Source of the DNA: Sutterella parvirubra YIT 11816
Lineage (GTDB): Bacteria > Pseudomonadota > Gammaproteobacteria > Burkholderiales > Burkholderiaceae_F
Direction: 5' to 3'
NCBI RefSeq assembly: GCF_000250875.1
Contig: NZ_JH604847.1
Span: forward strand, 1 to 32,364
DNA: 32,364 bases
Positions 8,519 through 19,348 of the stretch are shown piece after piece. Numbering within the stretch: position 1 is the first letter of the stretch; the number at the start of each line of letters is the position of its first letter. Made by a program: the position numbers and the translations under genes. The notes under the pieces were generated by a model, which saw only the letters and a program-made list of their open reading frames with translations, did not search any database and was not told the origin of the DNA.

Positions 8519-9037
8519 ATGGCTAAGGTTCAAGCTAAAAACGCGATCGACGAACAGGACGACGGCCTGCGCGAAAAGATGATCGCGGTCAACCGCGTCA
8601 CCAAGGTCGTCAAGGGCGGCCGCATTCTCGCCTTCGCCGCGCTGACGGTCGTCGGCGACGGTGACGGTTCCGTCGGCATGGGTACGGGCAAGTCCCGCGA
8701 AGTGCCGCAGTCCGTCTCGAAGGCGATGGAACGTGCTCGTCACACGATGAAGCGCGTCCCGCTCAAGAACGGCACGCTGCATCACGCCGTGGAAGGCCGT
8801 CACGGTGCCTCCCGCGTCATCATGATGCCCGCGCCCGAAGGCACCGGCGTCATCGCCGGCGGCCCGATGCGCGCGGTGTGCGATGCCGTCGGCATCCGCA
8901 ACGTCGTCGCCAAGGCCTACGGCTCGACGAATCCGTACAACCTCGTCCGCGCCACGCTCAACGCGCTCGACAACCTGCGCAGCCCGGCTGAAATCGCCGC
9001 CAAGCGCGGCAAGTCGGTCGAAGAGCTGCTCGCCTAA
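8519..9037 (+). CDS. rpsE: Ribosomal protein S5
   Basis: This 172-residue protein is S5, with the double-stranded RNA-binding region [20 protein letters not shown] and the [20 protein letters not shown] segment. S5 shapes the mRNA entry site and decoding fidelity. AGGGG lies just before the start. The N-terminus is a little longer than in E. coli (166-167 residues). Confidence 0.97.
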   Translation: MAKVQAKNAIDEQDDGLREKMIAVNRVTKVVKGGRILAFAALTVVGDGDGSVGMGTGKSREVPQSVSKAMERARHTMKRVPLKNGTLHHAVEGRHGASRVIMMPAPEGTGVIAGGPMRAVCDAVGIRNVVAKAYGSTNPYNLVRATLNALDNLRSPAEIAAKRGKSVEELLA

Positions 9038-9052
9038 TCAGGAGACCTGACC

Positions 9053-9235
9053 ATGTCCGAAAAGAAGACCGTTAAGGTTACGCTGGTTAAGAGCCCCATC
9101 GGCACGAAGGCTGACCATCGCGCCACGCTGCTCGGTCTGGGCTTGAAGAAGCTCAACCAGACGCGCGAGCTCGAAGACACGCCGGCCGTGCGCGGCATGA
9201 TCAACAAGGTTGCGTACCTCGTGCGCGCCGAATGA
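9053..9235 (+). CDS. rpmD: Ribosomal protein L30
   Basis: The protein is 60 residues, typical for L30, with [19 protein letters not shown] and [19 protein letters not shown] lies nine bases before ATG. Its TGA is shared with an in-frame ATG for the rplO frame (ATGA at 9232), but rplO more likely starts later. Confidence 0.96.
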   Translation: MSEKKTVKVTLVKSPIGTKADHRATLLGLGLKKLNQTRELEDTPAVRGMINKVAYLVRAE

Positions 9236-9252
9236 TCGGAAGGAACAACGAA

Positions 9253-9687
9253 ATGCGTTTGAACACGATCAAGCCCGCTGAGGGCTCGAAGCACGCCCGT
9301 CACCGCGTCGGCCGCGGTGTCGGCAGCGGCTGGGGTAAGACCGCCGGTCGCGGCCACAAGGGCCAGAAGTCGCGTGCTGGCGGCTTCCACAAGGTTGGTT
9401 TCGAAGGCGGCCAGATGCCGATGTATCGCCGCCTGCCGAAGCGCGGTTTCACGTCGCTCACCCGCAAGTTCTGCGAAGTGGTGCGTCTCTCGGATCTCCA
9501 GCGCCTTGGTGCCGATGAGATCGATCTCGGCGTGCTCGTCGCCGCCGGCGTCGTCTCCATCCACGCCCAGAGCGCCCGCGTGATTCTCTCCGGTGAAATC
9601 ACCCGCAAGGTCACCCTTCGCGGCATCGCCGTCACCAAGGGCGCCCGCCAGGCCATCGAGGCCGCCGGTGGCGTCATTGCTGACTAA
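9253..9687 (+). CDS. rplO: Ribosomal protein L15
   Basis: From ATG 9253 this is 144 residues, as in E. coli, beginning [20 protein letters not shown] and containing the glycine-rich [18 protein letters not shown]15 is a late 50S assembly protein. A start at 9232 overlapping rpmD would add seven residues, but GGAAGGA before 9253 and the family length support the shorter form. Confidence 0.96.
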   Translation: MRLNTIKPAEGSKHARHRVGRGVGSGWGKTAGRGHKGQKSRAGGFHKVGFEGGQMPMYRRLPKRGFTSLTRKFCEVVRLSDLQRLGADEIDLGVLVAAGVVSIHAQSARVILSGEITRKVTLRGIAVTKGARQAIEAAGGVIAD

Positions 9688-9713
9688 GACCCATCACCAG
9701 AGAGGACACCGAC

Positions 9714-11039
9714 GTGGCGACCAGCCCCAGCAATAAGCAACAGTCGGGCCTCAACAAGTACGGCGACCTCAAGGGTCGCCTGCTCTTCCTGGCGCTCGCA
9801 CTCGTTGTGTACCGTATCGGCGCTCATGTGCCGGTTCCGGGCATCGATCCCGACATGCTCAATCAGCTGTTCAATCAGCAGCAGGGCGGCATTCTCGGGC
9901 TGTTCAACATGTTCTCCGGTGGCGCGCTTTCGCGGTTCTCGGTCTTCGCGCTCGGCATCATGCCGTACATCTCTGCATCGATCATCATGCAGATGCTGTC
10001 CTACGTGCTGCCGTCGCTCGAAGCTTTGCGCAAGGAAGGCGAGTCCGGACGCCGGAAGATCACGCAGTACACCCGCTACGGGACGCTGCTGCTCGGGGTC
10101 TTCCAGGGGTTCGGCATCGCCGTCGCGCTCGAAACGCAGCCCGGTCTCGTGCTCGATCCCGGCTTCATGTTCCGGATCACCACGACGATCTCGCTGCTGA
10201 CGGGCACGATGTTCCTCATGTGGCTCGGTGAGCAGATCACCGAGCGCGGTCTCGGCAACGGGATCTCGATCATCATCTTCGCCGGCATCGTGGCGGGGCT
10301 CCCCAACGGGGCGGGCGGTCTCTTCCAGCTCGTCCAGACGGGTGCCATCAGCCCGCTCTCGGCGATCTTCGTGATCGCGATCGTCCTCGCCGTCACCGCC
10401 TTCGTGGTGTTCGTGGAACGCGGCCAGCGCCGCATCACCGTGAACTACGCGAAGCGCCAGATCGGCAACAAGATCTACGGCGGGCAGAGTTCCTACCTGC
10501 CTCTGAAGATGAACATGTCGGGCGTCATTCCCCCGATCTTCGCTTCGTCGCTGATCTTGTTCCCGGCGACCCTGGCCGGCTGGTTCACCAGCGGGGACTC
10601 CACCCGCTGGCTGCGCGACCTCGCCGCCTCGCTCTCGCCGGGTCAGCCGCTCTACACGCTGCTCTACGCCGCGCTCATCGTCTTCTTCGCCTACTTCTAC
10701 ACGGCGTTGGTCTTCAACCCGAAGGAAACGGCGGAGAACCTGAAGAAGGGCGGGGCGTTCATCCCGGGCATCCGTCCGGGCGAGCAGACCGCGCGCTACA
10801 TCGACCGCGTGCTCCTTCGCTTGACGTTGGGCGGCGCTGTCTATCTGGTGTTCGTCTGCTTGGTGCCTGAGTTCCTGAACCTTCGCTTCAACGTGCCGTT
10901 CTACTTCGGGGGCACTTCGCTCCTGATCGCGGTGGTTGTGACGATGGACTTCATGAGCCAGGTCCAGGCCTACATGATGACCCACCAGTACGAAAGCCTC
11001 CTTCGCAAGTCGAGCTTCCGTGGTCTGACCCAGAAGTAA
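9714..11039 (+). CDS. secY: Protein translocase subunit SecY
   Basis: This 441-residue inner-membrane protein is the channel subunit of the Sec translocon, with about ten hydrophobic segments, the early plug region [20 protein letters not shown], and the cytosolic loop [20 protein letters not shown] that contacts SecA and the ribosome. The start is GTG at 9714 with AGAGGA about ten bases upstream. It closes the spc part of the cluster, and a strong intrinsic terminator follows within 30 bases. Length is normal. Confidence 0.97.
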   Translation: MATSPSNKQQSGLNKYGDLKGRLLFLALALVVYRIGAHVPVPGIDPDMLNQLFNQQQGGILGLFNMFSGGALSRFSVFALGIMPYISASIIMQMLSYVLPSLEALRKEGESGRRKITQYTRYGTLLLGVFQGFGIAVALETQPGLVLDPGFMFRITTTISLLTGTMFLMWLGEQITERGLGNGISIIIFAGIVAGLPNGAGGLFQLVQTGAISPLSAIFVIAIVLAVTAFVVFVERGQRRITVNYAKRQIGNKIYGGQSSYLPLKMNMSGVIPPIFASSLILFPATLAGWFTSGDSTRWLRDLAASLSPGQPLYTLLYAALIVFFAYFYTALVFNPKETAENLKKGGAFIPGIRPGEQTARYIDRVLLRLTLGGAVYLVFVCLVPEFLNLRFNVPFYFGGTSLLIAVVVTMDFMSQVQAYMMTHQYESLLRKSSFRGLTQK

Positions 11040-11066
11040 GGGTCACCGGCCCAGAAAAAAACGAGA

Positions 11067-11094
11067 CGCCCGGTCCGAGAGGACCGGGCGTTTT
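11067..11094 (+). terminator. Intrinsic terminator after secY
   Basis: CGCCCGGTCC at 11067-11076 pairs perfectly with GGACCGGGCG at 11081-11090 across a GAGA loop, and TTTT follows directly. This is the form of a strong intrinsic terminator. In many proteobacteria transcription runs from secY into rpmJ and rpsM, so a terminator here is notable. Confidence 0.85.
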
Positions 11095-11120
11095 GTCCAT
11101 AAAAATCCCGCCCATATCAG

Positions 11121-11149
11121 TTGCAAGCGCGGCGAAAAGACTTTATGAT
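11121..11149 (+). promoter_or_regulatory. Candidate promoter of the alpha unit (rpmJ)
   Basis: TTGCAA at 11121-11126 and TATGAT at 11144-11149 are 17 bases apart; the -10 matches at 5 of 6 positions. The promoter lies directly after the secY terminator, so rpmJ-rpsM-rpsK probably form a new transcription unit. The predicted leader contains a 7-bp hairpin (11182-11188 with 11193-11199) ending two bases before the rpmJ ribosome binding site. Confidence 0.65.
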
Positions 11150-11210
11150 TCGTCGTTTCCTGCCATGTGGGCATTGTTTATCGTGCTCAGAAGAGCACGT
11201 GGAGATGAGA

Positions 11211-11324
11211 ATGAAGGTTAACGCTTCTGTCAAGAAGATGTGCCGCAAGTGCAAGATCATCAAGCGCAAGGGTGTTGTGCGCGTGATCTGCGCCGACCCG
11301 CGTCACAAGCAGCGTCAAGGCTAA
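11211..11324 (+). CDS. rpmJ: Ribosomal protein L36, zinc-binding type
   Basis: This 37-residue protein begins [19 protein letters not shown] and has the CxxC...C...H zinc ligands of L36 (Cys11, Cys14, Cys27, His32). L36 is the smallest 50S protein. GGAG at 11201-11204 lies six bases before ATG. A longer frame extends upstream without a ribosome binding site and is not used. infA, often found just before rpmJ in betaproteobacteria, is absent here. Confidence 0.96.
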   Translation: MKVNASVKKMCRKCKIIKRKGVVRVICADPRHKQRQG

Positions 11325-11338
11325 TGAGGTAACACAGA

Positions 11339-11704
11339 ATGGCTCGTATCGCCGGTATTAACATTCCGCCGCAGCAGCACGCCGAGATCGGTCTCACCGC
11401 CATTTATGGCATCGGCCGTTCCCGCGCTCGCGCGATCCTCGATCAGTGCGGCATCGAATATTCCAAGAAGATCAAGGATCTCACGGACGCCGAACTCGAA
11501 AAGATTCGTGAAGGCGTGAACCAGTTCACGGTCGAAGGCGACCTCCGCCGTGAAATCCAGCTCTCGATCAAGCGCTTGATCGACCTGGGCACGTATCGTG
11601 GCATGCGTCACCGCCGCGGCCTTCCCTGCCGTGGTCAGCGCACCCGCACCAACGCCCGCACCCGCAAGGGCCCCCGTAAGGCCGGTGTGGCGCTCAAGAA
11701 GTAA
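11339..11704 (+). CDS. rpsM: Ribosomal protein S13
   Basis: The 121-residue protein has the helix-two-turns-helix region of S13 ([20 protein letters not shown]) and the basic tail [19 protein letters not shown]13 is in the 30S head and contacts P-site tRNA and L5. In E. coli the alpha operon repressor S4 binds just before rpsM; the 14-base rpmJ-rpsM spacer leaves no room for that structure here. Confidence 0.98.
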   Translation: MARIAGINIPPQQHAEIGLTAIYGIGRSRARAILDQCGIEYSKKIKDLTDAELEKIREGVNQFTVEGDLRREIQLSIKRLIDLGTYRGMRHRRGLPCRGQRTRTNARTRKGPRKAGVALKK

Positions 11705-11716
11705 AGAAGGATTACT

Positions 11717-12118
11717 ATGGCTGGCAACAACAAGCAGGCCGCTCAGCGTGGCCGCAAGAAGGTGAAGAAGGTCGTCACGGAAGGCATCGCCCACGTGCAC
11801 GCTTCCTTCAACAACACGATCATCACGATCACCGACCGCCAGGGCAACGCGATCGCCGCGTCCTCGTCCGGCGCGCAGGGTTTCAAGGGCTCGCGCAAGT
11901 CCACGCCGTTCGCCGCGCAGGTCGCTGCGGACGTCGCCGGCAAGGCCGCCCTCGAATACGGCCTGAAGAACGTCGAAGTCCGCATCTGGGGCCCCGGTCC
12001 CGGCCGCGAATCTTCCGTCCGCGCCCTGAACGCCCTCGGCATCCGCGTGACCTCGATCCAGGACGTGACGCCCGTTCCGCACAACGGTGTTCGTCCCTCG
12101 AAGCGTCGCCGCGTCTAA
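11717..12118 (+). CDS. rpsK: Ribosomal protein S11
   Basis: This 133-residue protein is S11 (THE-like [40 protein letters not shown], and the closing [12 protein letters not shown]). S11 is in the 30S platform and contacts mRNA upstream of the Shine-Dalgarno helix. AAGGA lies before ATG. A 103-base spacer with structured RNA follows before rpsD. Confidence 0.98.
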   Translation: MAGNNKQAAQRGRKKVKKVVTEGIAHVHASFNNTIITITDRQGNAIAASSSGAQGFKGSRKSTPFAAQVAADVAGKAALEYGLKNVEVRIWGPGPGRESSVRALNALGIRVTSIQDVTPVPHNGVRPSKRRRV

Positions 12119-12150
12119 GGCACATCCACACAACAGAATTTTTATCCCGT

Positions 12151-12200
12151 GTCCGTATGCATTCACTGAGGCACGCGGACTGAATGCGGAGCGATCCGCA
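12151..12200 (+). promoter_or_regulatory. Structured rpsK-rpsD spacer, possible S4 site
   Basis: Three helices can form. GTCCG 12151-12155 pairs with CGGAC 12176-12180. GCATTCA 12159-12165 pairs with TGAATGC 12181-12187. TGCGGA 12185-12190 pairs with TCCGCA 12195-12200 around a GCGA loop. They overlap or cross, so they are alternative states. S4, encoded next, is a known autorepressor in E. coli and Bacillus, where the binding site is a leader RNA. That this is such a site is inference. Confidence 0.35.
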
Positions 12201-12221
12201 GGATAAGAGAGGCATTTTTAA

Positions 12222-12848
<627 letters not shown>

Positions 12849-12856
12849 TTGCCCCA

Positions 12857-12876
12857 GGGCGGCGTGAACGCCGCCC
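12857..12876 (+). other. GC-rich hairpin after rpsD
   Basis: GGGCGGCG at 12857-12864 pairs with CGCCGCCC at 12869-12876 over a TGAA loop. No T-tract follows. It lies nine bases after rpsD and about 28 bases before the intrinsic terminator, so it may stabilise the 3-prime end of the alpha mRNA. Confidence 0.5.
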
Positions 12877-12904
12877 GAAGGCGATGCACACAGACAGGAA
12901 AACG

Positions 12905-12938
12905 AATTGCGGCCGCAGACCCTGCGGCCGCAATTTTT
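12905..12938 (+). terminator. Intrinsic terminator between rpsD and rpoA
   Basis: A perfect 13-bp stem pairs 12905-12917 with 12923-12935 over a five-base loop (GACCC), ending in TTTTT (12934-12938). The form is textbook. In E. coli rpsD and rpoA are cotranscribed; here rpoA must rely on read-through or on its own promoter just downstream. Confidence 0.85.
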
Positions 12939-12970
12939 CGATCCCTCTGCACCGCAAAGTCTTCTTTTTG

Positions 12971-13000
12971 CTGAAAGAACGCTTTGCCGTGCACTACAAT
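12971..13000 (+). promoter_or_regulatory. Candidate promoter of rpoA
   Basis: CTGAAA at 12971-12976 and TACAAT at 12995-13000 are 18 bases apart (4 and 5 of 6 consensus positions). It follows the rpsD terminator. An 8-bp inverted repeat closed by TTCG (13002-13009 with 13014-13021) spans the expected start site. The predicted leader to rpoA is about 94 bases. Confidence 0.5.
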
Positions 13001-13100
13001 GGCGGATGCTTCGGCGTCCGCAGCCTGGGTGCCGATTCACCATTCTCCGCAACGTCAGCCTTATCGGTGTAACGAGCCGAGGGTATTGATAGGAAAACAA

Positions 13101-14183
13101 ATGGCCAATACCGCTTTGATGAAGCCCACGCAGGTCGAGGTCAACCTCGATCCCGCCAACCCCAACCGTGCCGTCGTCACGCTCGAACCGTTTGAGCGCG
13201 GCTACGGCCACACCCTCGGGAATGCGCTCCGCCGCATTCTTCTGAGCTCCATGGTCGGCTACGCCCCCACGGAAGCCCAGATCACCGGGATCGTTCATGA
13301 GTACTCCCAGATCGACGGCGTCCTCGAAGACGTGGTCGACATCCTCCTGAACCTCAAGGGCGTGGTCTTCAAGCTCGAAGGCCGCGACGAAGTGACCCTC
13401 ATCCTCCGCAAGGAAGGCGTGGGCACGGTCACCGCCGCCGACTTCGACCTCCCGCACGACGTCACCATCCTCAACCCCGGCCACACGATCGCCCACCTCT
13501 CGGGCGGCCGCCTCGAAATGCAGGTCAAGGTTGAAAAGGGCCGCGGCTACCAGCCGGGCGACGTCCGCGCGTTCCGCGACGACTACTCGAAGACGATCGG
13601 CCGCCTCATCATGGATGCGTCCTTCTCGCCGATCCTTCGCGTCGCCTACGCCGTCTCCGCCGCGCGCGTCGCGCAGCGCACCGACCTCGACAAGCTCGAG
13701 ATCACGATCGAAACGAACGGCGCCGTCGGTCCCGAAGAAGCGATCCGCGAATCGGTCCGCATCCTCCAGGACCAGCTCTCCGTCTTCGGTGCGATCCACA
13801 CGGAACCCGTCGCCGTCAAGCCCGAGGAAGTCGCGCCCCCGCCGCTCGATCCGATCCTCACCCGTCCGGTCGACGACCTCGAACTCACGGTCCGTTCCGC
13901 GAACTGCCTGAAGGCCGAATCGATCTACTACATCGGCGACCTGATCCAGCGCACGGAAAACGAGCTCCTCAAGACGCCGAACCTCGGCCGCAAGTCTCTG
14001 AACGAAATCAAGGAAACGCTCGCGGCGCACGGCCTCACCCTCGGGAGCAAGCTCGAAAACTGGCCGCCCGCCGAAATCCAGGGCCTCGCCGCCGCCGGCC
14101 CCGGCGGTCTCCGTCAGGACCTCATGGGCTCGCTCACCTCGTGTCTTCCCGTCGGCCTCACGGCCGGGCTGAAGAAGCTCTGA
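13101..14183 (+). CDS. rpoA: RNA polymerase alpha subunit, extended C-terminus
   Basis: The 360-residue protein has the N-terminal dimerisation domain ([20 protein letters not shown]) and, from about residue 260, the C-terminal domain with [20 protein letters not shown]. The latter includes the arginine equivalent to E. coli R265, which contacts UP elements and activators. E. coli alpha ends five residues after ENWPPA; here about 36 follow ([18 protein letters not shown] and on to LKKL), which I cannot match to a known domain. AGGAAAA before ATG 13101 and the family N-terminus [16 protein letters not shown] support this start rather than the longer frame upstream. Confidence 0.97.
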   Translation: MANTALMKPTQVEVNLDPANPNRAVVTLEPFERGYGHTLGNALRRILLSSMVGYAPTEAQITGIVHEYSQIDGVLEDVVDILLNLKGVVFKLEGRDEVTLILRKEGVGTVTAADFDLPHDVTILNPGHTIAHLSGGRLEMQVKVEKGRGYQPGDVRAFRDDYSKTIGRLIMDASFSPILRVAYAVSAARVAQRTDLDKLEITIETNGAVGPEEAIRESVRILQDQLSVFGAIHTEPVAVKPEEVAPPPLDPILTRPVDDLELTVRSANCLKAESIYYIGDLIQRTENELLKTPNLGRKSLNEIKETLAAHGLTLGSKLENWPPAEIQGLAAAGPGGLRQDLMGSLTSCLPVGLTAGLKKL

Positions 14184-14199
14184 TAGGGTGACGAAGAAA

Positions 14200-14252
14200 A
14201 ACCCCGTTCGGGGTTGAAAGCGAAGGGCGCGGTCTGTTAAGATCGCGCCTTT
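14200..14252 (+). terminator. Hairpins after rpoA
   Basis: AACCCC 14200-14205 pairs with GGGGTT 14210-14215; only the minus strand has a T-tract beside it. A larger hairpin pairs 14223-14234 with 14241-14252 (12 pairs with two G-U, loop TGTTAA) and ends in CCTTTCTC, a weak + strand terminator form. The second hairpin contains the -10 hexamer of the rplQ promoter candidate. Confidence 0.45.
14214..14243 (+). promoter_or_regulatory. Candidate promoter of rplQ
   Basis: TTGAAA at 14214-14219 and TAAGAT at 14238-14243 are 18 bases apart (5 and 4 of 6 positions). The 17 bases TAAGATCGCGCCTTTCT differ at one position from TAAAATCGCGCCTTTCT upstream of rplC (530-546). The leader of about 125 bases before rplQ can form a 6-bp hairpin (14321-14326 with 14332-14337), followed by ATTTTTC after a few bases. 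Confidence 0.5.
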
Positions 14253-14375
14253 CTCATGGGCGTCACCCGACCGCCCGCGCCGAGCGTTCGGTGTGGGATA
14301 GAAGACAACGGGGCGTCCGTCGGAAAGGGCTTTTCCGCCCGACATTTTTCAAGACTAACGAACAAGGAATTCACC

Positions 14376-14771
14376 ATGCGTCACCGTCACGGTCTCCGCA
14401 AGCTCAACCGCACGAGCGCCCACCGCCTCGCCATGCTCCGCAACATGATGTGCTCGCTCATCAAGCACGAAGCCATCAAGACCACGCTCCCGAAGGCCAA
14501 GGAACTCCGCCGCGTCGTCGAACCGATGATCACGCTCGCGAAGGAACCCACCGTCGCCAACAAGCGCCTCGCCTTCAACCGTCTGCGTGACCGCGAAGTC
14601 GTCGTCAAGCTCTTCGACGAAATCGGCCCGCGCTTTGCGAACCGTCAGGGCGGCTACACCCGCATCCTGAAGATGGGCTTCCGCGTCGGCGACAACGCCC
14701 CGATGGCCTACATGGAACTCACGGAACGCGCCGCCGAACAGGCCGAAACCGTTGAAGCCAAGGAAGAATAA
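14376..14771 (+). CDS. rplQ: Ribosomal protein L17
   Basis: This 131-residue protein is L17 ([20 protein letters not shown], then [14 protein letters not shown] and [20 protein letters not shown]). L17 lies near the tunnel exit. AAGGA at 14364-14368 is seven bases before the ATG at 14376. A longer in-frame stretch upstream to 14256 covers the promoter and leader and lacks a ribosome binding site. A terminator follows. Confidence 0.97.
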   Translation: MRHRHGLRKLNRTSAHRLAMLRNMMCSLIKHEAIKTTLPKAKELRRVVEPMITLAKEPTVANKRLAFNRLRDREVVVKLFDEIGPRFANRQGGYTRILKMGFRVGDNAPMAYMELTERAAEQAETVEAKEE

Positions 14772-14798
14772 TCCTCTCAAGGATTGACTTCTCCGAAG

Positions 14799-14825
14799 AG
14801 CCCGCCCTCAACCGGCGGGCTTTTT
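14799..14825 (+). terminator. Intrinsic terminator after rplQ
   Basis: AGCCCGCC at 14799-14806 pairs with GGCGGGCT at 14814-14821 over a seven-base loop, with TTTTT ending at 14825. It closes the ribosomal protein cluster. Confidence 0.85.
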
Positions 14826-14932
14826 GTTGGCCGGAGATTCCGCAGCCGCCCCGCCGCGTCTGCCGAACCTCAGGGCGTCGTCGTATGATTGACGCTCGTC
14901 TTTCCCGCAACCCCCATACCGGAGGCACCCTC

Positions 14933-15352
14933 ATGGATTCGATCCGCATCGACAAGTGGCTTTGGGCCGCGCGCTTCTTCAAGACGCGCTCGGTCGCGCA
15001 GGAAGCCGTGGGCCTGGGGCGCGTCCTTCTGGGCGGCGCACGCGTCAAGGCCTCGCGCGACGTGAAGGTGGGGGACAAGTTGGAGATCCGTCGCGGCGAC
15101 GAGGTGTTCACGGTCTACGTGGAAGGCTTGTCGTCCACCCGCGGGCCCGCCCCCGTCGCGCAGAAGCTCTACCGGGAAACCGACGAGAGCCGCGCCGCGC
15201 GTGAGGCGCAGGCCGCGCGCCGGAAGATGGCGCCGGAACCCGCGATGACGATCCGCGGGGGCCGACCCACGAAGGCCGAGGGGCGCGCGCTCAGGCGCGC
15301 CACGTCGTGGGACGACGAGGGGTTCGAGGGGGATTTCGACTGGGAGGACTGA
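14933..15352 (+). CDS. hslR: Hsp15, ribosome-recycling heat shock RNA-binding protein
   Basis: The 139-residue protein starts MDSIRIDKWLWAARFFKTRS, the S4-type RNA-binding domain of Hsp15. It continues with GGARVKASRDVKVGDKLEI and a basic and then acidic tail (PTKAEGRALRRATSWDDEG). Hsp15 binds stalled 50S subunits that still carry peptidyl-tRNA. GGAGG at 14921-14925 lies seven bases before ATG 14933; an upstream ATG at 14885 has no ribosome binding site. A TATGAT at 14884-14889 could be its -10, but no good -35 is visible. E. coli Hsp15 has 133 residues. Confidence 0.9.
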   Translation: MDSIRIDKWLWAARFFKTRSVAQEAVGLGRVLLGGARVKASRDVKVGDKLEIRRGDEVFTVYVEGLSSTRGPAPVAQKLYRETDESRAAREAQAARRKMAPEPAMTIRGGRPTKAEGRALRRATSWDDEGFEGDFDWED

Positions 15353-15390
15353 TGCCGCTCCCAAGGCCCTCAGGAAGCGCTCAGGAGGCC

Positions 15391-15415
15391 CCGGGAGGCT
15401 CATGGAGGCTCCCGG
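15391..15415 (+). repeat. Inverted repeat in hslR 3-prime region
   Basis: CCGGGAG at 15391-15397 pairs with CTCCCGG at 15409-15415. The surrounding 60 bases are built from recurring CTCAGGA, GGAGGC and GCTC words, like a decayed short repeat. It lies between the hslR stop and the shared terminator. Confidence 0.4.
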
Positions 15416-15430
15416 AGAGCACCCCAAGCA

Positions 15431-15468
15431 AAAGCGCCTTCATCCCGCTGTGGGGACGAAGGCGCTTT
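15431..15468. terminator. Bidirectional terminator between hslR and hemB
   Basis: AAAGCGCCTTC at 15431-15441 pairs perfectly with GAAGGCGCTTT at 15458-15468, with a further four pairs inside. T-rich bases flank both ends, so it can stop hslR on the + strand and engB-hemB on the minus strand, as expected between convergent genes. Confidence 0.8.
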
Positions 15469-15498
15469 CCTTATGCGTGACCGGTGGGTCGCCGGGGC

Positions 15499-17201
<1,703 letters not shown>

Positions 17202-17290
17202 GATGCTTGTGCTCGCATGTGCGTTCGGGGACTGAGCCTAACAGGCGTAGCTTAGCGCTGCGTTACAGGCGTCCGGGAACGGATGTGGAA

Positions 17291-17378
17291 GGGGCGCCCT
17301 TTTCGGAGCGCCCCGTGCTTCGTAGGTATGGGCGGCATTCTAAAACACGCGCCCCTGCGGGGTCCCCGCGGGACCCCG
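17291..17378 (-). terminator. Hairpins between methyltransferase and engB
   Basis: CGGGGTCCC at 17358-17366 pairs with GGGACCCCG at 17370-17378; on the minus strand a short T-run (GTTTTA) follows some ten bases later. GGGGCGC at 17291-17297 pairs with GCGCCCC at 17308-17314. The first is the likely end of the methyltransferase transcript. I see no convincing engB promoter in the remaining bases. Confidence 0.4.
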
Positions 17379-17399
17379 ACTGTCGTGCCCGGCCTTTCT

Positions 17400-18146
17400 T
17401 CAGACGCGGCACTCGAAGAGGAACATCTCTTCGATTCCCGTCGCAGGGGTCTTCGCGTAGGAGCCGTAGGTGCGGACCGTGCCGAAGCCGACCTCATGCA
17501 ACAGGGCCTCCATCTCGCCCGGGGCGTAGAGCCGGATCTGGAAGTCCATGGGTTCCCTCTTCAGGATCTCACCCTCCCGGCGGAGCTCGTAGATCGAGGG
17601 CGAATACTGGATGCGGGTGTCGCCCTCCCAACGGTTTTTCGACTTCAGCACGAGGTCGAACCCCTCCGGGGTCTTCACTTCGACCGAGGTGCGCCAGTCG
17701 GCGTCGTCCGGGAGGCTCGTCGCCACGGTGTCGACCTCGAAGACGAAGACGCCTTCGGGCGCGAGGGCCGCCTTCGTCTTCTCAAGAATCCGGCGGCACG
17801 CCTCCGGGTCCGTGAAGAGCGACATCGAGCCCGAGGTGATGAAGACGTAGTCGTACGTGCGCTTCGGGGTCCAGGTGAGGAGGTCGGCGCATTCGACCTC
17901 GGCCTCGGGCGCCTTGACGCGAAGCTTCACGAGCATCTCCGCGGAGGAATCCATCCCGGCCGCGTTGAAGCCGCGCTCAAGAAACGGTACGAGGAAGCGC
18001 CCGCTCCCGCAGAGGGGCTCCAACATCCGGTCCCCCTCCCGGGCGTAGGAGAGGTAGAAGGCGAGTTCGTCCTGCGGGGCGGTGGGGTGGAGGATCTCGT
18101 ACATCTCGGTGCAGAGATCGGCGTAGTAGTTGGTGGGGGTCGTCAA
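17400..18146 (-). CDS. Class I SAM-dependent methyltransferase, substrate unknown
   Basis: This 248-residue protein has the Rossmann-type methyltransferase fold: motif I at LEPLCGSGRFLVPFLERG (42-59), the acidic residue at GMDSSAEML (64-72), ADLLTWTPKRTYDYVF and the motif IV-like ITSGSMSLF, followed by an insert of beta-rich sequence and a closing GIEEMFLFECRV. No substrate can be named; the family includes small-molecule methyltransferases. It starts with TTG at 18146, supported by GAGGAG five bases upstream. It is flanked by terminator-like hairpins on both sides and appears to be a single-gene unit between guaC and engB. Confidence 0.85.
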   Translation of the reverse strand: MTTPTNYYADLCTEMYEILHPTAPQDELAFYLSYAREGDRMLEPLCGSGRFLVPFLERGFNAAGMDSSAEMLVKLRVKAPEAEVECADLLTWTPKRTYDYVFITSGSMSLFTDPEACRRILEKTKAALAPEGVFVFEVDTVATSLPDDADWRTSVEVKTPEGFDLVLKSKNRWEGDTRIQYSPSIYELRREGEILKREPMDFQIRLYAPGEMEALLHEVGFGTVRTYGSYAKTPATGIEEMFLFECRV

Positions 18147-18198
18147 AGCGGCTCCTCAAGTGTGTGCGCGCCGCGGGGAGAACCGGTGGGAAATATGG

Positions 18199-18244
18199 AA
18201 AAAGGGAAGGGGCCGCGCCCCCGAGGGGCGCACGCCGCCTTCCC
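18199..18244 (-). terminator. Intrinsic terminator of guaC
   Basis: Read on the minus strand, GGGAAGG (18244-18238) pairs with CCTTCCC (18210-18204), with an inner GC-rich hairpin, and TTTTT (18203-18199) follows. It ends the guaC transcript. Confidence 0.8.
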
Positions 18245-18266
18245 TTCCGTCAGGGGAGAGACTTTA

Positions 18267-19310
18267 TCAAAGGCTCTTCCCGAAGACTTCGTTCAACTGC
18301 ATGCCGACGCGGATGAAGGTCGTACGCATCGTGAGTTCCTTCAGACGGCGGGCGCCGACGTAGGTGCACGCGCTGCGCACGCCGCCCAAAATCCCCTGGA
18401 CGGTGTCCTCGACCGGGCCGCGGGCCGGGATGAGGACGCTCTTCCCTTCCGCCGCGCGGTAGCGGGCGACGCCGCCCGCGTACTTGTTCATCGCGTCCGC
18501 GGAGCTCATGCCGTAGAAGCGCTTGAAGGTCTTGCCGTTTTCTTCGACGGTTTCGCCGCCCGCTTCGTCGTGGCCGGCCAACATGCCGCCCAGCATCACG
18601 AAGTCGGCGCCGCCGCCGAAGGCCTTGGCGATGTCGCCCGGGACCGTGCAGCCGCCGTCGGCGCAGATGCGCCCGCCCAGACCGTGCGCGGCGTCCGCGC
18701 ATTCGATGATCGCGGAGAGCTGCGGGTAGCCCACGCCCGTCATCTTGCGGGTCGTGCAGACCGAGCCCGGGCCGATCCCGACCTTGACGATGTCGGCGCC
18801 GGCGAGAAGCAGCTCTTCGGTCATGTCGCCCGTGACGACGTTCCCGGCCATGATGACGAGTTCGGGATAGGCTTCACGCACCTTCTTCACGAAGGCGACG
18901 AAGGTTTCCGTGTAGCCGTTGGCGACGTCGATGCAGACGTACTGGACGGCGTTATTCGAGCGGCGCATCGTTTCCTGGAACTTTTCCCAGTCGGCGTTGC
19001 CGATGCCGAGCGAATAGAAGGCCGTGTGCTTGGCTTCGAGCTTCGTGAAGAAGTCGACGTAGTCTTCGACCGCGTAGTGCTTGTGGAGCGCCGTCGAGAG
19101 ACCGTGCTTCGCCAACGCGCGGGCCATGTCGAACGTGCCCGTCGTGTCCATGTTGGCGGCGATGATGGGAATGCCGTTGTAGCGGACGGGCGAGTGCAGG
19201 AACTTGAATTCGCGCGTGATGTCCACCTCGCTGCGGCTCGTGAGCGTCGAGCGCTTCGGGCGGATGAGCACGTCCTTGAAGTCGAGGCGGATGGTGTTTT
19301 CGATGTGCAT
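18267..19310 (-). CDS. guaC: GMP reductase
   Basis: GuaC reduces GMP to IMP with NADPH, allowing interconversion of purine nucleotides. The 347-residue TIM-barrel protein has the conserved loop [20 protein letters not shown] with catalytic Cys185, and [21 protein letters not shown] for phosphate binding. It lacks the CBS pair of IMP dehydrogenase, and its length is that of E. coli GuaC. AAGGA lies a few bases before ATG. Terminators on both sides make it a single-gene unit. No riboswitch-like leader is visible: only 38 bases separate it from the lysA terminator. Confidence 0.96.
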   Translation of the reverse strand: MHIENTIRLDFKDVLIRPKRSTLTSRSEVDITREFKFLHSPVRYNGIPIIAANMDTTGTFDMARALAKHGLSTALHKHYAVEDYVDFFTKLEAKHTAFYSLGIGNADWEKFQETMRRSNNAVQYVCIDVANGYTETFVAFVKKVREAYPELVIMAGNVVTGDMTEELLLAGADIVKVGIGPGSVCTTRKMTGVGYPQLSAIIECADAAHGLGGRICADGGCTVPGDIAKAFGGGADFVMLGGMLAGHDEAGGETVEENGKTFKRFYGMSSADAMNKYAGGVARYRAAEGKSVLIPARGPVEDTVQGILGGVRSACTYVGARRLKELTMRTTFIRVGMQLNEVFGKSL

Positions 19311-19348
19311 GTCAGTCCTTGTGTCGTTCGCCCGAGCCGTGCGGGCGC

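Noticed and set aside
12151..12187. H-type pseudoknot in the rpsK-rpsD spacer
   Set aside because: The two stems are in pseudoknot order, but the connecting loop is three bases and the 3-prime strands are adjacent, so both helices could not form at once. I report them as alternatives only.
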